51,147 nt of DNA. Source: an uncultured Bacteroidia bacterium. Its GTDB lineage: Bacteria > Bacteroidota > Bacteroidia > Bacteroidales > UBA932. The stretch is from positions 1-51,147 of the forward strand of contig CADBRH010000040.1 in the NCBI GenBank assembly GCA_902797035.1. Reading direction: 5' to 3'. Both the position numbers and the translations under genes were made by a program. Numbering within the stretch: the stretch's first letter is position 1; each line of letters begins with the position of its first letter. This document shows positions 35,727-44,516 of this stretch, piece after piece. The notes beneath the pieces are model-generated. The model saw nothing but the letters and a program-made list of their open reading frames with translations. It ran no database searches and was not told the origin of the DNA.

Positions 35727-36646
35727 TGGGACACGATAAATTAAGGAAATTCGCGGAGAACGAGACTTTCTCGTGCCTGCTCCAGCCAGACGCCTCACTG
35801 GTGTTGGACAAGAGCGGGGACCCGTCTGGAGGATTGCGTCTCCACGACCATCCGATTAAGGGCAGGTGGAACGGGACGATGTTCGCCCAAGACCAGCCGA
35901 TCGTGCTTGAGCTTGGTTGCGGGAAGGGTGAGTACACCATAGACCTGTCGAAACGGGTCCCCGGGAGGAATTACATCGGCGTGGACATCAAGGGGGCCAG
36001 GCTTTGGAGGGGAGCCAAGACAGCGACGGAGGAGCGGCTTCCCAATGTCGCGTTCCTGCGTACAAGGATTGAGTTCATTGAGGCGTTTTTCGGCCCCGGT
36101 GAGGTCTCGGAGATATGGCTCACGTTCTCCGATCCGCAGCTCAAGAGCGAGAATTCACGCTTGACAAGCCCGTTGTTCCTCGAGCGCTACCGCAAATTCC
36201 TGAAGCCTGGCGGCATCATACATCTCAAGACCGACAGCCGTTTCCTTCACGAGTATTCCAAGGCCGTTGCCATTGAGAACGGCCTCACCATCCTCGCCGC
36301 CACGACAGATCTGTACCACGAAGCCACGGCGGAAGTGTCCCTCCGTTCAACGTCCGCTTCGCGGACCCCACCACCGGCTTCGCCGGCGGTCCCCCCTCTT
36401 ACGTGCCCGAGGGTGGGCACGGTTGCCGGAGGGACACTTCCGACCGTGGCTGGACCTGAGCTTTTTGAGGTTCAGACGTTCTATGAGAGGATGTTCCTGT
36501 CGCAGGGGTATAAGATAACGTATCTGGCGTTCACAATCGACCACGACGGCCCCTACAAGCATCCCTATAGTTTCGACTCGGATTATTGGCGCTCCATCGA
36601 GGGGCCCAGAAGGTTCTCTCACTCGCCTTCCTCTACCCAGAGATAG
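35726..36646 (+). CDS. trmB: tRNA (guanine-N7)-methyltransferase with an in-frame palindromic insert
   Basis: TrmB makes m7G46 in tRNA. The 306-residue protein has the SAM site VLELGCGKGEYTIDLSKR, the GVDIKGARLWRGA strand, the WLTFSDPQ motif with catalytic-site Asp-Pro, and the late substrate motif VQTFYERMF near 249-257. Between DLYHE (to 199) and PELFEVQTF (from 244) lies an extra segment of about 43 residues rich in Ser, Thr, Pro and Ala, encoded entirely by a 128-bp nested palindrome. Bacteroidota homologues as I know them go almost directly from DLYH to the QTFYE motif. The frame stays open, so the gene is probably functional. The 3' end overlaps the convergent U32 gene by 28 bp. Confidence 0.92.
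   Translation: MGHDKLRKFAENETFSCLLQPDASLVLDKSGDPSGGLRLHDHPIKGRWNGTMFAQDQPIVLELGCGKGEYTIDLSKRVPGRNYIGVDIKGARLWRGAKTATEERLPNVAFLRTRIEFIEAFFGPGEVSEIWLTFSDPQLKSENSRLTSPLFLERYRKFLKPGGIIHLKTDSRFLHEYSKAVAIENGLTILAATTDLYHEATAEVSLRSTSASRTPPPASPAVPPLTCPRVGTVAGGTLPTVAGPELFEVQTFYERMFLSQGYKITYLAFTIDHDGPYKHPYSFDSDYWRSIEGPRRFSHSPSSTQR
36323..36450. repeat. Nested palindromic element inside trmB
   Basis: Outer arms 36323-36345 and 36427-36450 pair over 23 bp with one bulged base (A36443); the 16-bp inner part is perfect (CGGAAGTGTCCCTCCG and its complement). Inside are three hairpins: 36352-36366 (GTCCGC TTC GCGGAC), 36374-36386 (CCGGC TTC GCCGG) and 36402-36421 (CGTGCCC with GGGCACG). The element is translated in frame as TrmB residues 200-242. 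Confidence 0.9.
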
Positions 36647-37887
36647 AGCCGGTCGCCGCGGCGCAGTTTGCGGTCGCCCTTCCAATCATCTGGGAATGAG
36701 ACGGGGATAGAGCATAGGTCTCCTTTGCGGGCCTCCCGTACGGGTTTCAAATCCACCCGGATCTCCTCGACCTTGCCTTCGAAAACACCGGTAGTGGCCC
36801 CGATGGCCAGGTATTCGTCACCCACTTTGAAAGAACCGGACTCGACCAGAATCTCTGCCACCCCGAGCCGGTCGTACCAGTTTGTGACTCTCCCGAAATA
36901 TTCTTTCCTCCGCTTGGCGTGGCTGCCGTAGATCCCGCTCCATTCGCCGAGCCTGGCCCCTTGGTAATAGCCGTCCCAGAAGCCCCTGTTGAACACTTCC
37001 GACAGTTCCTCTTTGAGTCTCGCCGCCAGTTCCGGGGTGTATTCCCCGCCGATCACGGCGTCAGCCGCGCGACGATAACAGGAAACTGTTCTCTTAACAT
37101 ATTCGGCCGACCTGGCCCTGCCCTCGATCTTCAGCACCCTGACTCCGGAGTCTATGATCTTGTCCATGAACTCTATGGTACACAAGTCCTTAGGGGACAT
37201 GATGTATTTGTTGTCGATCTCGAGCTTGTAGCCTGTCTCGAGGTCGGTGACCTCGTAGCCCCTGCGGCAGACCTGGTAGCACTCTCCCCGGTTTCCTGAT
37301 TTCCCGTGGGCGTGGAGGCTTAGATAGCATTTCCCGGACACGGCCATGCAGAGAGCCCCGTGGGCGAACATCTCGATACGGACCAGGTTTCCGGAGGGAC
37401 CTGTTATACCCTCCCTCACAATCGCCTCATGTATTCTCTTGACCTGACCGAGATTAAGCTCTCTAGCGAGGACGATCACATCGGCGAACCTTGCCCAGAA
37501 CCTGACAGCCTCTATGTTAGAGACATTAAGTTGGGTGGAGGCGTGGACCTCTAACCCGATTTCCCCGCAATACTCGACGGCGGCCATGTCAGAGGCGATC
37601 ACGGCGTCAACTCCAGCCCTCTTGGCGGCTTCCAGGGCCTCCCGCATTTCCTCCAGATCCTCGTCATAGAGGACAATGTTGAGGGTCATATAGGTTTTGA
37701 CACCGGCCTCCCGGCAGATCCGGGTGACTTCGGGAAGGTCCGCGAGGGAGAAATTGTTCGCCGAATGAGAGCGCATATTGAGCCTGCCCACTCCTAAATA
37801 GACCGAGTCGGCCCCTCCGCCGATCGCGGCGGACAGGCACTCGAAGTTGCCGGCCGGAGCCATTATCTCTATTTCTTTCCTGTCCAT
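36619..37887 (-). CDS. U32 family peptidase-like protein (TrhP/YegQ-like)
   Basis: A 422-residue protein of the U32 family with the N-terminal EIEIMAPAGNFECLSAAI, the barrel stretch VHASTQLNVSNIEAVRFWA and the signature EMFAHGALCMAVSGKCYLS followed by GECYQVCRRGYE. Several conserved cysteines lie in that region. Members such as TrhP take part in tRNA uridine-34 hydroxylation rather than proteolysis. That role is a likely but unproven assignment. A -7 box at 37916-37908 lies about 20 bp upstream. The 3' end overlaps trmB by 28 bp. Confidence 0.88.
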   Translation of the reverse strand: MDRKEIEIMAPAGNFECLSAAIGGGADSVYLGVGRLNMRSHSANNFSLADLPEVTRICREAGVKTYMTLNIVLYDEDLEEMREALEAAKRAGVDAVIASDMAAVEYCGEIGLEVHASTQLNVSNIEAVRFWARFADVIVLARELNLGQVKRIHEAIVREGITGPSGNLVRIEMFAHGALCMAVSGKCYLSLHAHGKSGNRGECYQVCRRGYEVTDLETGYKLEIDNKYIMSPKDLCTIEFMDKIIDSGVRVLKIEGRARSAEYVKRTVSCYRRAADAVIGGEYTPELAARLKEELSEVFNRGFWDGYYQGARLGEWSGIYGSHAKRRKEYFGRVTNWYDRLGVAEILVESGSFKVGDEYLAIGATTGVFEGKVEEIRVDLKPVREARKGDLCSIPVSFPDDWKGDRKLRRGDRLYLWVEEGE

Positions 37888-37907
37888 AGAAGAGCCGATT
37901 CCCTCCC

Positions 37908-37916
37908 GCGAAGATA
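37908..37916 (-). promoter_or_regulatory. -7 box of the U32 gene
   Basis: Minus-strand TATCTTCGC ends 20 bp before the ATG at 37887. It belongs to the TATnTTCGC set in this window. Confidence 0.5.
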
Positions 37917-37937
37917 GCCATTTTCGTATATTTTAAC

Positions 37938-37945
37938 TATATTGC
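37938..37945 (+). promoter_or_regulatory. Possible -7 box of malQ
   Basis: TATATTGC lies 37 bp before the malQ ATG, divergent from the U32 promoter. The match is weaker than the other boxes. Confidence 0.35.
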
Positions 37946-37982
37946 GGATTGCCAGGAGGTAAGTCCTCCGGCCAGTCAAACT

Positions 37983-40382
37983 ATGCTTTTATCTTTCATT
38001 GTGGAGTATTTCACCGTTCCTGGCGAGTCTTTGTCTTTTGTCTCGGCGGACGGGAAAGAAACCCCGATGCGATACGTCGCTGAAGGCCTTTGGCAGGCTG
38101 ATGTCAATGTCCCGTCAACATGGAAAACCTTGGATTACGGATATGTCCTCAAGAGGGACGGGGAGACCATCCGCAGGGAATGGTCCGGCCACACTCTCCG
38201 TATCCCCTCGTCCAGGAAGATAACCTCAGTGGAGGTCAGGGACCGTTGGAACGACCGTCCATCTGACGCCCCGTTCTGGACCAAGGCTTTCACCGAAGTG
38301 ATATTCGGAGGCAAGAAGGCTGCCGCCAAAAGAATTTCCGGTGATCTCGAGCTTTTTGTCGCCGCCCCGCAGGTCCGCCGCGGCGAGACACTGGCCGTAA
38401 CCGGTAGCGGATCCATATTCGGGGATTGGAAGAAGTTCATCCCTCTCACCCAAAGTCCCGCCCCGTTGTGGAAGGTGTCTTTAAACGTGAGAGAAGGATT
38501 TGAATATAAATACGTTATTATCGATGAGGTCTCTGGTGAGCCCCTCTTCTGGGAGACCGGGCCGAACAGGTGGATGAACGGCCTTGCGGCAGAAGGTTCT
38601 CTCGTTGTTGTCAGGGATCGTGAGCCGGTTTTTAACAGAAGGCCCTGGAGAGGGGCGGGAGTCGCCATTCCCGTGTTCTCGCTCAGGTGCGAGGATAGTT
38701 TCGGTGTCGGAGAGTTCAAGGATATCAAGAAACTCGCTGATTGGGCGGCCGCCACAGGCCAGAGTGTTATCCAGATACTTCCTATCAACGACACCACGAT
38801 GACCAGGACCTGGACCGACTCATATCCCTACAACGCGAACTCCACTTTCGCCCTGCATCCGCAGTTCTTATCTCTTCCGGAGGCCGGTGTGAAGGTGAAT
38901 AAGGAGTTCAAGGCTTTGAGGGATGAACTGAACTCCCTTCCCATAATTGATTACGAGAGGGTCAACAACGAGAAGACACGCCTGCTTTCGGAGGCTTTCC
39001 AGTCGGTGAGAGAGGAAGTCCTTGAGAGCGAGGAATTTAAAACATTCTTCAGAGCGAATGAGCATTGGCTTGTGCCCTACGCCGCCTTCTGTGTGCTGAG
39101 AGATTTGAACGGCTCTCCTGAGTTCGGGAAATGGACTGAGCTAAGCGTGTATTCCAGGGCCGGGGTTGACGCTTTCCGGGACATCCATAGGGAGAAGATG
39201 GATTTCTATTGCTGGGAGCAGTTCTGTTTGGACGCCCAGCTGAAGGACGCTATCGATTACGCCCATTCAAAGGGTATAGCCATAAAGGGGGACCTCCCGA
39301 TCGGAATAAGCCGGACAAGCGTGGACGCGTGGCAATATCCCGAGTTATTCAATCTTGACTCCCAGGCAGGCGCCCCGCCGGACGCATTCTCTGAGGAGGG
39401 ACAGAACTGGGGTTTACCGACTTACAATTGGGAGGAGATGGCGAAGGACGGCTACGGTTGGTGGAAAGCCCGCCTGAGGAAGATGAGCGAGTATTTCGAC
39501 GCTTTCAGGATCGACCATATTCTCGGGTTCTTCCGGATCTGGGAGATTCCGCTCGGGATTAAATCAGGACTTCTGGGGCATTTCAACCCCGCCCTTCCAT
39601 ATTCCGGGGAAGATCTTCGTTCCAGAGGATTCGACCCGGAGACAGACCTGTTTGTCCCCGATCCTCATCGTCCGGGATGGTACCATCCTCGCATCTCTTC
39701 ACAGAAAACCGCCGCTTTCGAAGGGCTTGAACAGTGGAAGAAAGACGCCTACAACGATCTGTACAACGATTTCTTTTACAGGCGCCACAACGCTTTCTGG
39801 AAAGAGACCGCCATGCGGAAACTTCCGGCCCTGCTGGATTCCACCGGTATGCTCGCCTGCGGAGAGGATCTCGGGATGATTCCGGCCTGTGTCCCCGAGG
39901 TGATGGAAGAGTTGAGAATCTTGTCGCTCGAGGTCCAGAGGATGCCCAAGTCGCCGGAGGACGCTTTCGGCGAGCCTTCAAGATATCCATATCTTTCAGT
40001 CTGCACGACCGGATCGCATGACACTTCCTCGCTGAGGGCATGGTGGGAGGAAGACAGGGCTATGACAGAAAGCTACTTCCATGACATGCTCCATCTTGAG
40101 GGCCAGGCCCCGTACTCTTGCGAGAGCTGGATCTGCGAGAGGATTATCCTCCAGCATCTGGATTCCCCGGCCATGCTTTGTGTCCTGCCTCTTCAGGACT
40201 GGCTCTCAATCGATGACACGGTCCGTTATCAGGGAGACCCCGCCGACGAGAGGATCAATGTCCCGGCCAACCCCCGGCATTACTGGCGCTGGAGGATGCA
40301 CACCACACTGGAGGACCTGCTGTCCAGAACCATGTTCAACAACCACCTTCGCGAGATAATAGAAAACTCCGGCAGGGGATAG
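37983..40382 (+). CDS. malQ: 4-alpha-glucanotransferase with N-terminal starch-binding domains
   Basis: The 799-residue amylomaltase moves alpha-1,4-glucan segments between chains in glycogen or maltodextrin use. Two CBM20-like modules come first (second one near 125-215: AVTGSGSIFGDWKK, PLWKVSLNVREGFEYKYV). The GH77 domain follows, with nucleophile Asp in DAFRIDHILGFF, acid/base Glu in ACGEDLGMIP and the third acidic residue in TGSHDTSSLRAWW. No signal peptide is seen, so it is cytoplasmic. It is somewhat shorter than the Bacteroides form as I know it. The threonine aldolase ATG follows after 26 bp. Confidence 0.95.
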   Translation: MLLSFIVEYFTVPGESLSFVSADGKETPMRYVAEGLWQADVNVPSTWKTLDYGYVLKRDGETIRREWSGHTLRIPSSRKITSVEVRDRWNDRPSDAPFWTKAFTEVIFGGKKAAAKRISGDLELFVAAPQVRRGETLAVTGSGSIFGDWKKFIPLTQSPAPLWKVSLNVREGFEYKYVIIDEVSGEPLFWETGPNRWMNGLAAEGSLVVVRDREPVFNRRPWRGAGVAIPVFSLRCEDSFGVGEFKDIKKLADWAAATGQSVIQILPINDTTMTRTWTDSYPYNANSTFALHPQFLSLPEAGVKVNKEFKALRDELNSLPIIDYERVNNEKTRLLSEAFQSVREEVLESEEFKTFFRANEHWLVPYAAFCVLRDLNGSPEFGKWTELSVYSRAGVDAFRDIHREKMDFYCWEQFCLDAQLKDAIDYAHSKGIAIKGDLPIGISRTSVDAWQYPELFNLDSQAGAPPDAFSEEGQNWGLPTYNWEEMAKDGYGWWKARLRKMSEYFDAFRIDHILGFFRIWEIPLGIKSGLLGHFNPALPYSGEDLRSRGFDPETDLFVPDPHRPGWYHPRISSQKTAAFEGLEQWKKDAYNDLYNDFFYRRHNAFWKETAMRKLPALLDSTGMLACGEDLGMIPACVPEVMEELRILSLEVQRMPKSPEDAFGEPSRYPYLSVCTTGSHDTSSLRAWWEEDRAMTESYFHDMLHLEGQAPYSCESWICERIILQHLDSPAMLCVLPLQDWLSIDDTVRYQGDPADERINVPANPRHYWRWRMHTTLEDLLSRTMFNNHLREIIENSGRG

Positions 40383-40408
40383 CCCGGCCGAAACACTTGA
40401 TACAAACC

Positions 40409-41434
40409 ATGTTGTCCTTCGAGAGCGACTACACCGAAGGGGCGCGCCCCGAGATATTGCGCCGCCTTGCGGAGACTAACCTTGAGCAGACTCCGGGTTA
40501 CGGTCTTGACCCGTATTGCGAAAGCGCCAAAGAAAAAATCCGGGAGGCCTTTGGAACTCCTGACGCCGATGTCTTTTTCCTTGTTGGCGGTACCCAGACA
40601 AATTCCACTGTCATCGCCTCGATGCTTCGCGACTACGAGGGAGTGGTCGCCGTGAGAACCGGGCATATCGGGGTTCATGAGAGCGGGGCCGTGGAATACA
40701 CCGGCCACAAGGTCCTGACCATTCCCGATCATGAAGGGAAGATGGATGCGGAGGAGCTTGATGAGTATCTCACTGCCTTTTACGCTGACGGGACTTATGA
40801 GCATATGGTGATTCCGGGAATGGTGTACATCTCCTTCCCGACAGAATATGGTACCATATATTCCAAAGCCGAGCTGGAAGCTATCCATAGTGTCTGCCAT
40901 AAGCGCTCGATTCCCCTATTCATCGACGGGGCGAGGCTGGGCTACGGCCTTACGTGCGAGGCGAATGATGTCCGGCCTGAGGATCTGCCCGGGCTTTGCG
41001 AGGTCTTTTATGTCGGAGGCACTAAGGTGGGGGCCCTTTTCGGGGAGGCTGTGGTTTTCCCCCGCCGCGGGGCTCCCGCCCATTTCTTCACTACTATTAA
41101 ACAACACGGAGCCTTGATGGCCAAGGGCAGGATGCTGGGGCTTCAGTTCGACACGCTTTTCACCGGCGGGTTGTATTTCAAGGCTGCCCGTCACGCCAAT
41201 GAGATGGCCTCTCTGATGAATAGGATATTCATTGAGAAAGGCTACGAGGTTTTCATCGACTCTCCCACCAATCAGAGATTCTATGTGATGTCCCGGGAAA
41301 GGGCCGAGGAACTCCATGGTAAGGTCCGGTTTGAGGATTGGTGCCCTGTCAGTGAGGGGAAGATAGCCGTCCGCTTCGTCACAAGCTGGGCCACTCCTGA
41401 GGAGAACGTGCTGGCGCTCAAAGAGATAATATGA
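40409..41434 (+). CDS. Low-specificity L-threonine aldolase-like PLP enzyme
   Basis: A 341-residue fold-type I PLP enzyme of the beta-eliminating lyase/threonine aldolase group, which cleaves L-threonine to glycine and acetaldehyde. Visible are the N-terminal DYTEGARPEILRRL, AVRTGHIGVHESGAVEYTG, the PLP-phosphate region FIDGARLGYGL and the Schiff-base Lys in YVGGTKVGALFGEA. The ATG at 40409 was used. The stop overlaps the following glycosyltransferase start (ATGA), so an amino-acid enzyme is coupled to a polysaccharide cluster. Confidence 0.88.
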   Translation: MLSFESDYTEGARPEILRRLAETNLEQTPGYGLDPYCESAKEKIREAFGTPDADVFFLVGGTQTNSTVIASMLRDYEGVVAVRTGHIGVHESGAVEYTGHKVLTIPDHEGKMDAEELDEYLTAFYADGTYEHMVIPGMVYISFPTEYGTIYSKAELEAIHSVCHKRSIPLFIDGARLGYGLTCEANDVRPEDLPGLCEVFYVGGTKVGALFGEAVVFPRRGAPAHFFTTIKQHGALMAKGRMLGLQFDTLFTGGLYFKAARHANEMASLMNRIFIEKGYEVFIDSPTNQRFYVMSRERAEELHGKVRFEDWCPVSEGKIAVRFVTSWATPEENVLALKEII

Positions 41435-42369
41435 TCAAGTATTCGGTTATTATTCCGCACTACAGCATTCCGGACCTCCTTGTGAGATGTCTGGAGTCTA
41501 TCCCCGTCAGGGAAGACATACAGCTGATAGTGGTGGATGATCATAGCCCGGACTCGGAGACTTACCTTGAGCGTTATCCTGTTCTTCGAAGAGCAGGCCT
41601 CACGTTCATCCTCTCTCCGGAGAACAAAGGCGGTGGCCGGGCCAGGAATATAGGTCTTGATCGCGCGACCGGTCGTTGGATTGTGTTCGCCGACGCCGAC
41701 GACACTTTCGAGGAAGGGGCTTTTGATGTGATGGACAAATACTCGGATTCTGATTCGGACATTATCTATTTCCCCACGGCCTTTGATGTGGAGGGTGACT
41801 GGGATCCCGGGGACAAATTACATTGGTTGAACAATCTGCTGACTATTTATAAGGAGACCGGTGACGACAGCCAACTCAGGTGTTACCATGTGGTGCCGTG
41901 GTCCAAGATGATCAAGAGAGACTTTGTGGAGAGTCTTGGGGCGAGATTCGACGAGACCAGGTTCTCTGATGACGTCATGTTTTCCGTGAAGACAGGGATA
42001 GGGGCGCCGATGATATCGCTCGCGGATGAGAGTATCTACCGCAACTATCTTCGCAGGGGCTCGGTGTCAAACCCGCTGAGGTGGGATTCTTCTCTGATGA
42101 CCGACAGGGCTGAGGTCGGCATGCGGGCCAACAAAATGGCCAAAGAGAGCCATTCTCTATCATATGATGACGTCTACACCGCTTTGAGCGGGCTGTTCTT
42201 TATGGATAGGGAATCATTCTTCAAGTTATGCTCAAAGGCCCGCGAGAATCATGTCTCTTTATTCAGGGTCGCGTGGAGAGTGGCTCAAAGGGCGTTCAAG
42301 AAGATTATCGGCAGATTCTTTTTTTTCGCTATTTTTGTAACCATAATCACGGGAATAAGTGGCAGTTAA
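41431..42369 (+). CDS. GT2 family glycosyltransferase
   Basis: The 312-residue enzyme has the GT-A fold of family 2: YSVIIPHYSIPDLLVRCLES, the nucleotide-binding IVVDDHSPDS and the metal site FADADDTFEE near residue 90. A late VVPWSKMIKRDF and DDVMFS stretch probably forms the acceptor side. The C-terminus is hydrophobic (FFFAIFVTIITGISG) and may anchor it to the membrane. It is a paralogue of the gene at 44517. Sugar and linkage are unknown. Confidence 0.88.
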   Translation: MIKYSVIIPHYSIPDLLVRCLESIPVREDIQLIVVDDHSPDSETYLERYPVLRRAGLTFILSPENKGGGRARNIGLDRATGRWIVFADADDTFEEGAFDVMDKYSDSDSDIIYFPTAFDVEGDWDPGDKLHWLNNLLTIYKETGDDSQLRCYHVVPWSKMIKRDFVESLGARFDETRFSDDVMFSVKTGIGAPMISLADESIYRNYLRRGSVSNPLRWDSSLMTDRAEVGMRANKMAKESHSLSYDDVYTALSGLFFMDRESFFKLCSKARENHVSLFRVAWRVAQRAFKKIIGRFFFFAIFVTIITGISGS

Positions 42370-42372
42370 GTG

Positions 42373-43215
42373 ATGGCCGAGGATTGGACTCTTGAAATTA
42401 AGCCTAAAAGAAGGCTGCTCGACATTGACTTGAAAGGGATTTGGCGGTATCGCGATTTGTGGTACATGTATGTCAAACGCGATTTCGTCACTGTGTATAA
42501 GCAGACCATACTCGGGCCGCTGTGGTTCTTCATCCAGCCGATTTTCACGACGGTCATGTATATGTTCGTGTTTGGCGGCCTGGCGGGCATTTCCACGGAC
42601 GGCGCGCCGAAGCCTCTTTTCTATCTCTCCGGAATCATGCTGTGGAATTATTTCAGCGAGTGCTTCAACGGGGCCTCTAACACTTTCACCGCCAACGCCG
42701 GGGTTTTCGGGAAAATATATTTTCCTCGCTTGATCGTGCCTTTGGCGACAATGACATCGCTTTTGATTAAGCTCCTTATCCAATTGTTCCTGTTCATCGC
42801 TGTATACCTGTATTACTTGCGCGCCGGTGTCAATTTATCACTGAATATCACGGTTCTGCTTTTCCCCGTCCTCGTTTTGATGTTGGCTTTTCACGCTTTG
42901 TCCTGGGGGCTCATCGTGTCTTCCCTGACATCAAAATACCGCGACTTGAAGTATCTGGTCGGTTTCGGCCTTCATCTTTTCATGTACGCCACACCGATCA
43001 TTTATCCTTTGAGCGTGGCGAGCGGGAAGATCCGCGCGATATTGGAACTAAATCCTTTGACTCCTATTTTCGAGGCTGTGAAGTATAGTTGTCTGGGCTG
43101 CGGCTCCTTCTCATGGGTGGGACTAGCTTATAGCGCGGCTGTAATGTTGGTGTCGCTGTTCATCTCCCTGATTGTATTCAACCAGGCTGAGCGTGACTTT
43201 TTGGATACAGTTTAG
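42373..43215 (+). CDS. ABC transporter permease for polysaccharide export (Wzm-like)
   Basis: A 280-residue ABC-2 permease with six membrane segments. Diagnostic stretches are YKQTILGPLWFFIQPIFTTV at the first transmembrane helix, then GIMLWNYFSECFNGAS and VKYSCLGCGSFSW near the end. It would move a completed lipid-linked polysaccharide across the inner membrane with the ATPase encoded 22 bp downstream. The ATG at 42373 was preferred over the overlapping GTG at 42370. Confidence 0.92.
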   Translation: MAEDWTLEIKPKRRLLDIDLKGIWRYRDLWYMYVKRDFVTVYKQTILGPLWFFIQPIFTTVMYMFVFGGLAGISTDGAPKPLFYLSGIMLWNYFSECFNGASNTFTANAGVFGKIYFPRLIVPLATMTSLLIKLLIQLFLFIAVYLYYLRAGVNLSLNITVLLFPVLVLMLAFHALSWGLIVSSLTSKYRDLKYLVGFGLHLFMYATPIIYPLSVASGKIRAILELNPLTPIFEAVKYSCLGCGSFSWVGLAYSAAVMLVSLFISLIVFNQAERDFLDTV

Positions 43216-43237
43216 TTAGTCGTTTGTTGATTCGGTT

Positions 43238-44509
43238 ATGTCAGACAGAATCGCCATACAGTTCGATCATGTCGGGAAACTTTACAGGCTCGGCCTAGTG
43301 GGCACTGGCACGCTTTCCCATGACCTCAACAGGTGGTGGCAAACCAAGATTCTCCGCCATGAGGATCCATATCTCAAGGTGGGTGAGACCAACGACCGGG
43401 CCCATAAGGGGAAATCAGATTATGTGTGGGCTCTGAAGGATATCACGTTTGATGTTAAAGAGGGGGAGGTCGTCGGGATCATCGGGAAAAACGGCGCCGG
43501 GAAATCCACTTTCCTGAAGTTGTTGTCCAGAGTCACTTCCCCGACTACCGGGACTATCCGGGCCAGAGGGAAGATAGCGTCGCTTCTAGAGGTCGGTACT
43601 GGTTTCCACAGGGAGATGACGGGAAGGGAGAACATTTTCATGAACGGGTCGATCCTGGGGATGACCAGGTCTGAGATAAACGCCAGACTTGACGAGATTA
43701 TCGAGTTCGCGGGGATCGAGAGGTACATAGACACTCCTGTGAAGCGGTATTCCAGCGGTATGACAGTGCGTCTTGGTTTTTCCGTGGCGTCGTTCCTGGA
43801 ACCCGATATCCTTGTAGTGGACGAGGTCCTGGCGGTAGGGGACGCCGAATTCCGGAAGAAGGCTCTGGGAAAGATGAGGGAAGTTTCTCAGTGCCAAGGC
43901 CGTACGGTGCTCTTTGTGAGCCATAACATGAAAGCGGTGAAAAACCTTTGTTCAAGAGGGGTTGTCCTGGACAATGGCATGATCACTTTTGACGGTGATA
44001 TCGACGACGCGGTCTCCAGATATATCCAGTTCGCCAATGAGAGTAATTCCAAGCCGATAATAAAGAATATCAGGTGGACGAAATCCTTCCTTCATATCGA
44101 CAGGATCGAGTTCAACGGGGTTGAGAGCGATTTCTCCGTGGTCAGGTCAGGTCAGAGAGTGCTGCCTGTCGTCATCGAGGGTTCAGTTGATGTTGATTTG
44201 AATACTGGTTTGGTCATCATATTCAAGAACACCTACGATACCCCTCTGGCCTCGCTGGAAGAGGGGGAGTATAAGGGGGAGCCTCTCTGTTTGAAGAAGG
44301 GAGCGTTCCGCGTGGAGAAAAAGATCCTGCTTCCTGAGTATATAGGGAGAGGGAAAGTCTCGGTGGATATCCTTTTCAAACTTTCTTCAGAGTTCCATAT
44401 GGAAGCTCGCCAATGTGTCACATTGGGAGTCGAAGGCGGTGCTGATATTTTCGGGAAGCCGCTGATAATGAATCAACGGGGCTTTTTAGGGCTTGAGACG
44501 GAAGATTGA
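43238..44509 (+). CDS. ABC transporter ATPase for polysaccharide export (Wzt-like)
   Basis: At 423 residues this is an ABC ATPase with Walker A GKNGAGKS (83-90), signature YSSGMTVRLGFS, Walker B ILVVDEVLAVGD and the switch His in FVSHNM. About 160 C-terminal residues after position 265 form an extra beta-rich domain of the kind that binds the glycan end in Wzt proteins and sets which polymer is exported. It pairs with the permease just upstream. Confidence 0.93.
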   Translation: MSDRIAIQFDHVGKLYRLGLVGTGTLSHDLNRWWQTKILRHEDPYLKVGETNDRAHKGKSDYVWALKDITFDVKEGEVVGIIGKNGAGKSTFLKLLSRVTSPTTGTIRARGKIASLLEVGTGFHREMTGRENIFMNGSILGMTRSEINARLDEIIEFAGIERYIDTPVKRYSSGMTVRLGFSVASFLEPDILVVDEVLAVGDAEFRKKALGKMREVSQCQGRTVLFVSHNMKAVKNLCSRGVVLDNGMITFDGDIDDAVSRYIQFANESNSKPIIKNIRWTKSFLHIDRIEFNGVESDFSVVRSGQRVLPVVIEGSVDVDLNTGLVIIFKNTYDTPLASLEEGEYKGEPLCLKKGAFRVEKKILLPEYIGRGKVSVDILFKLSSEFHMEARQCVTLGVEGGADIFGKPLIMNQRGFLGLETED

Positions 44510-44516
44510 GTCAAGA

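Noticed and set aside
37954..37969. AGGAGG followed by a 5-bp inverted repeat (GGAGG/CCTCC) upstream of malQ, looking like a hidden Shine-Dalgarno
   Set aside because: It is 23 bp from the start codon, too far for SD use, the stem is only 5 bp, and genes here do not otherwise use SD pairing.
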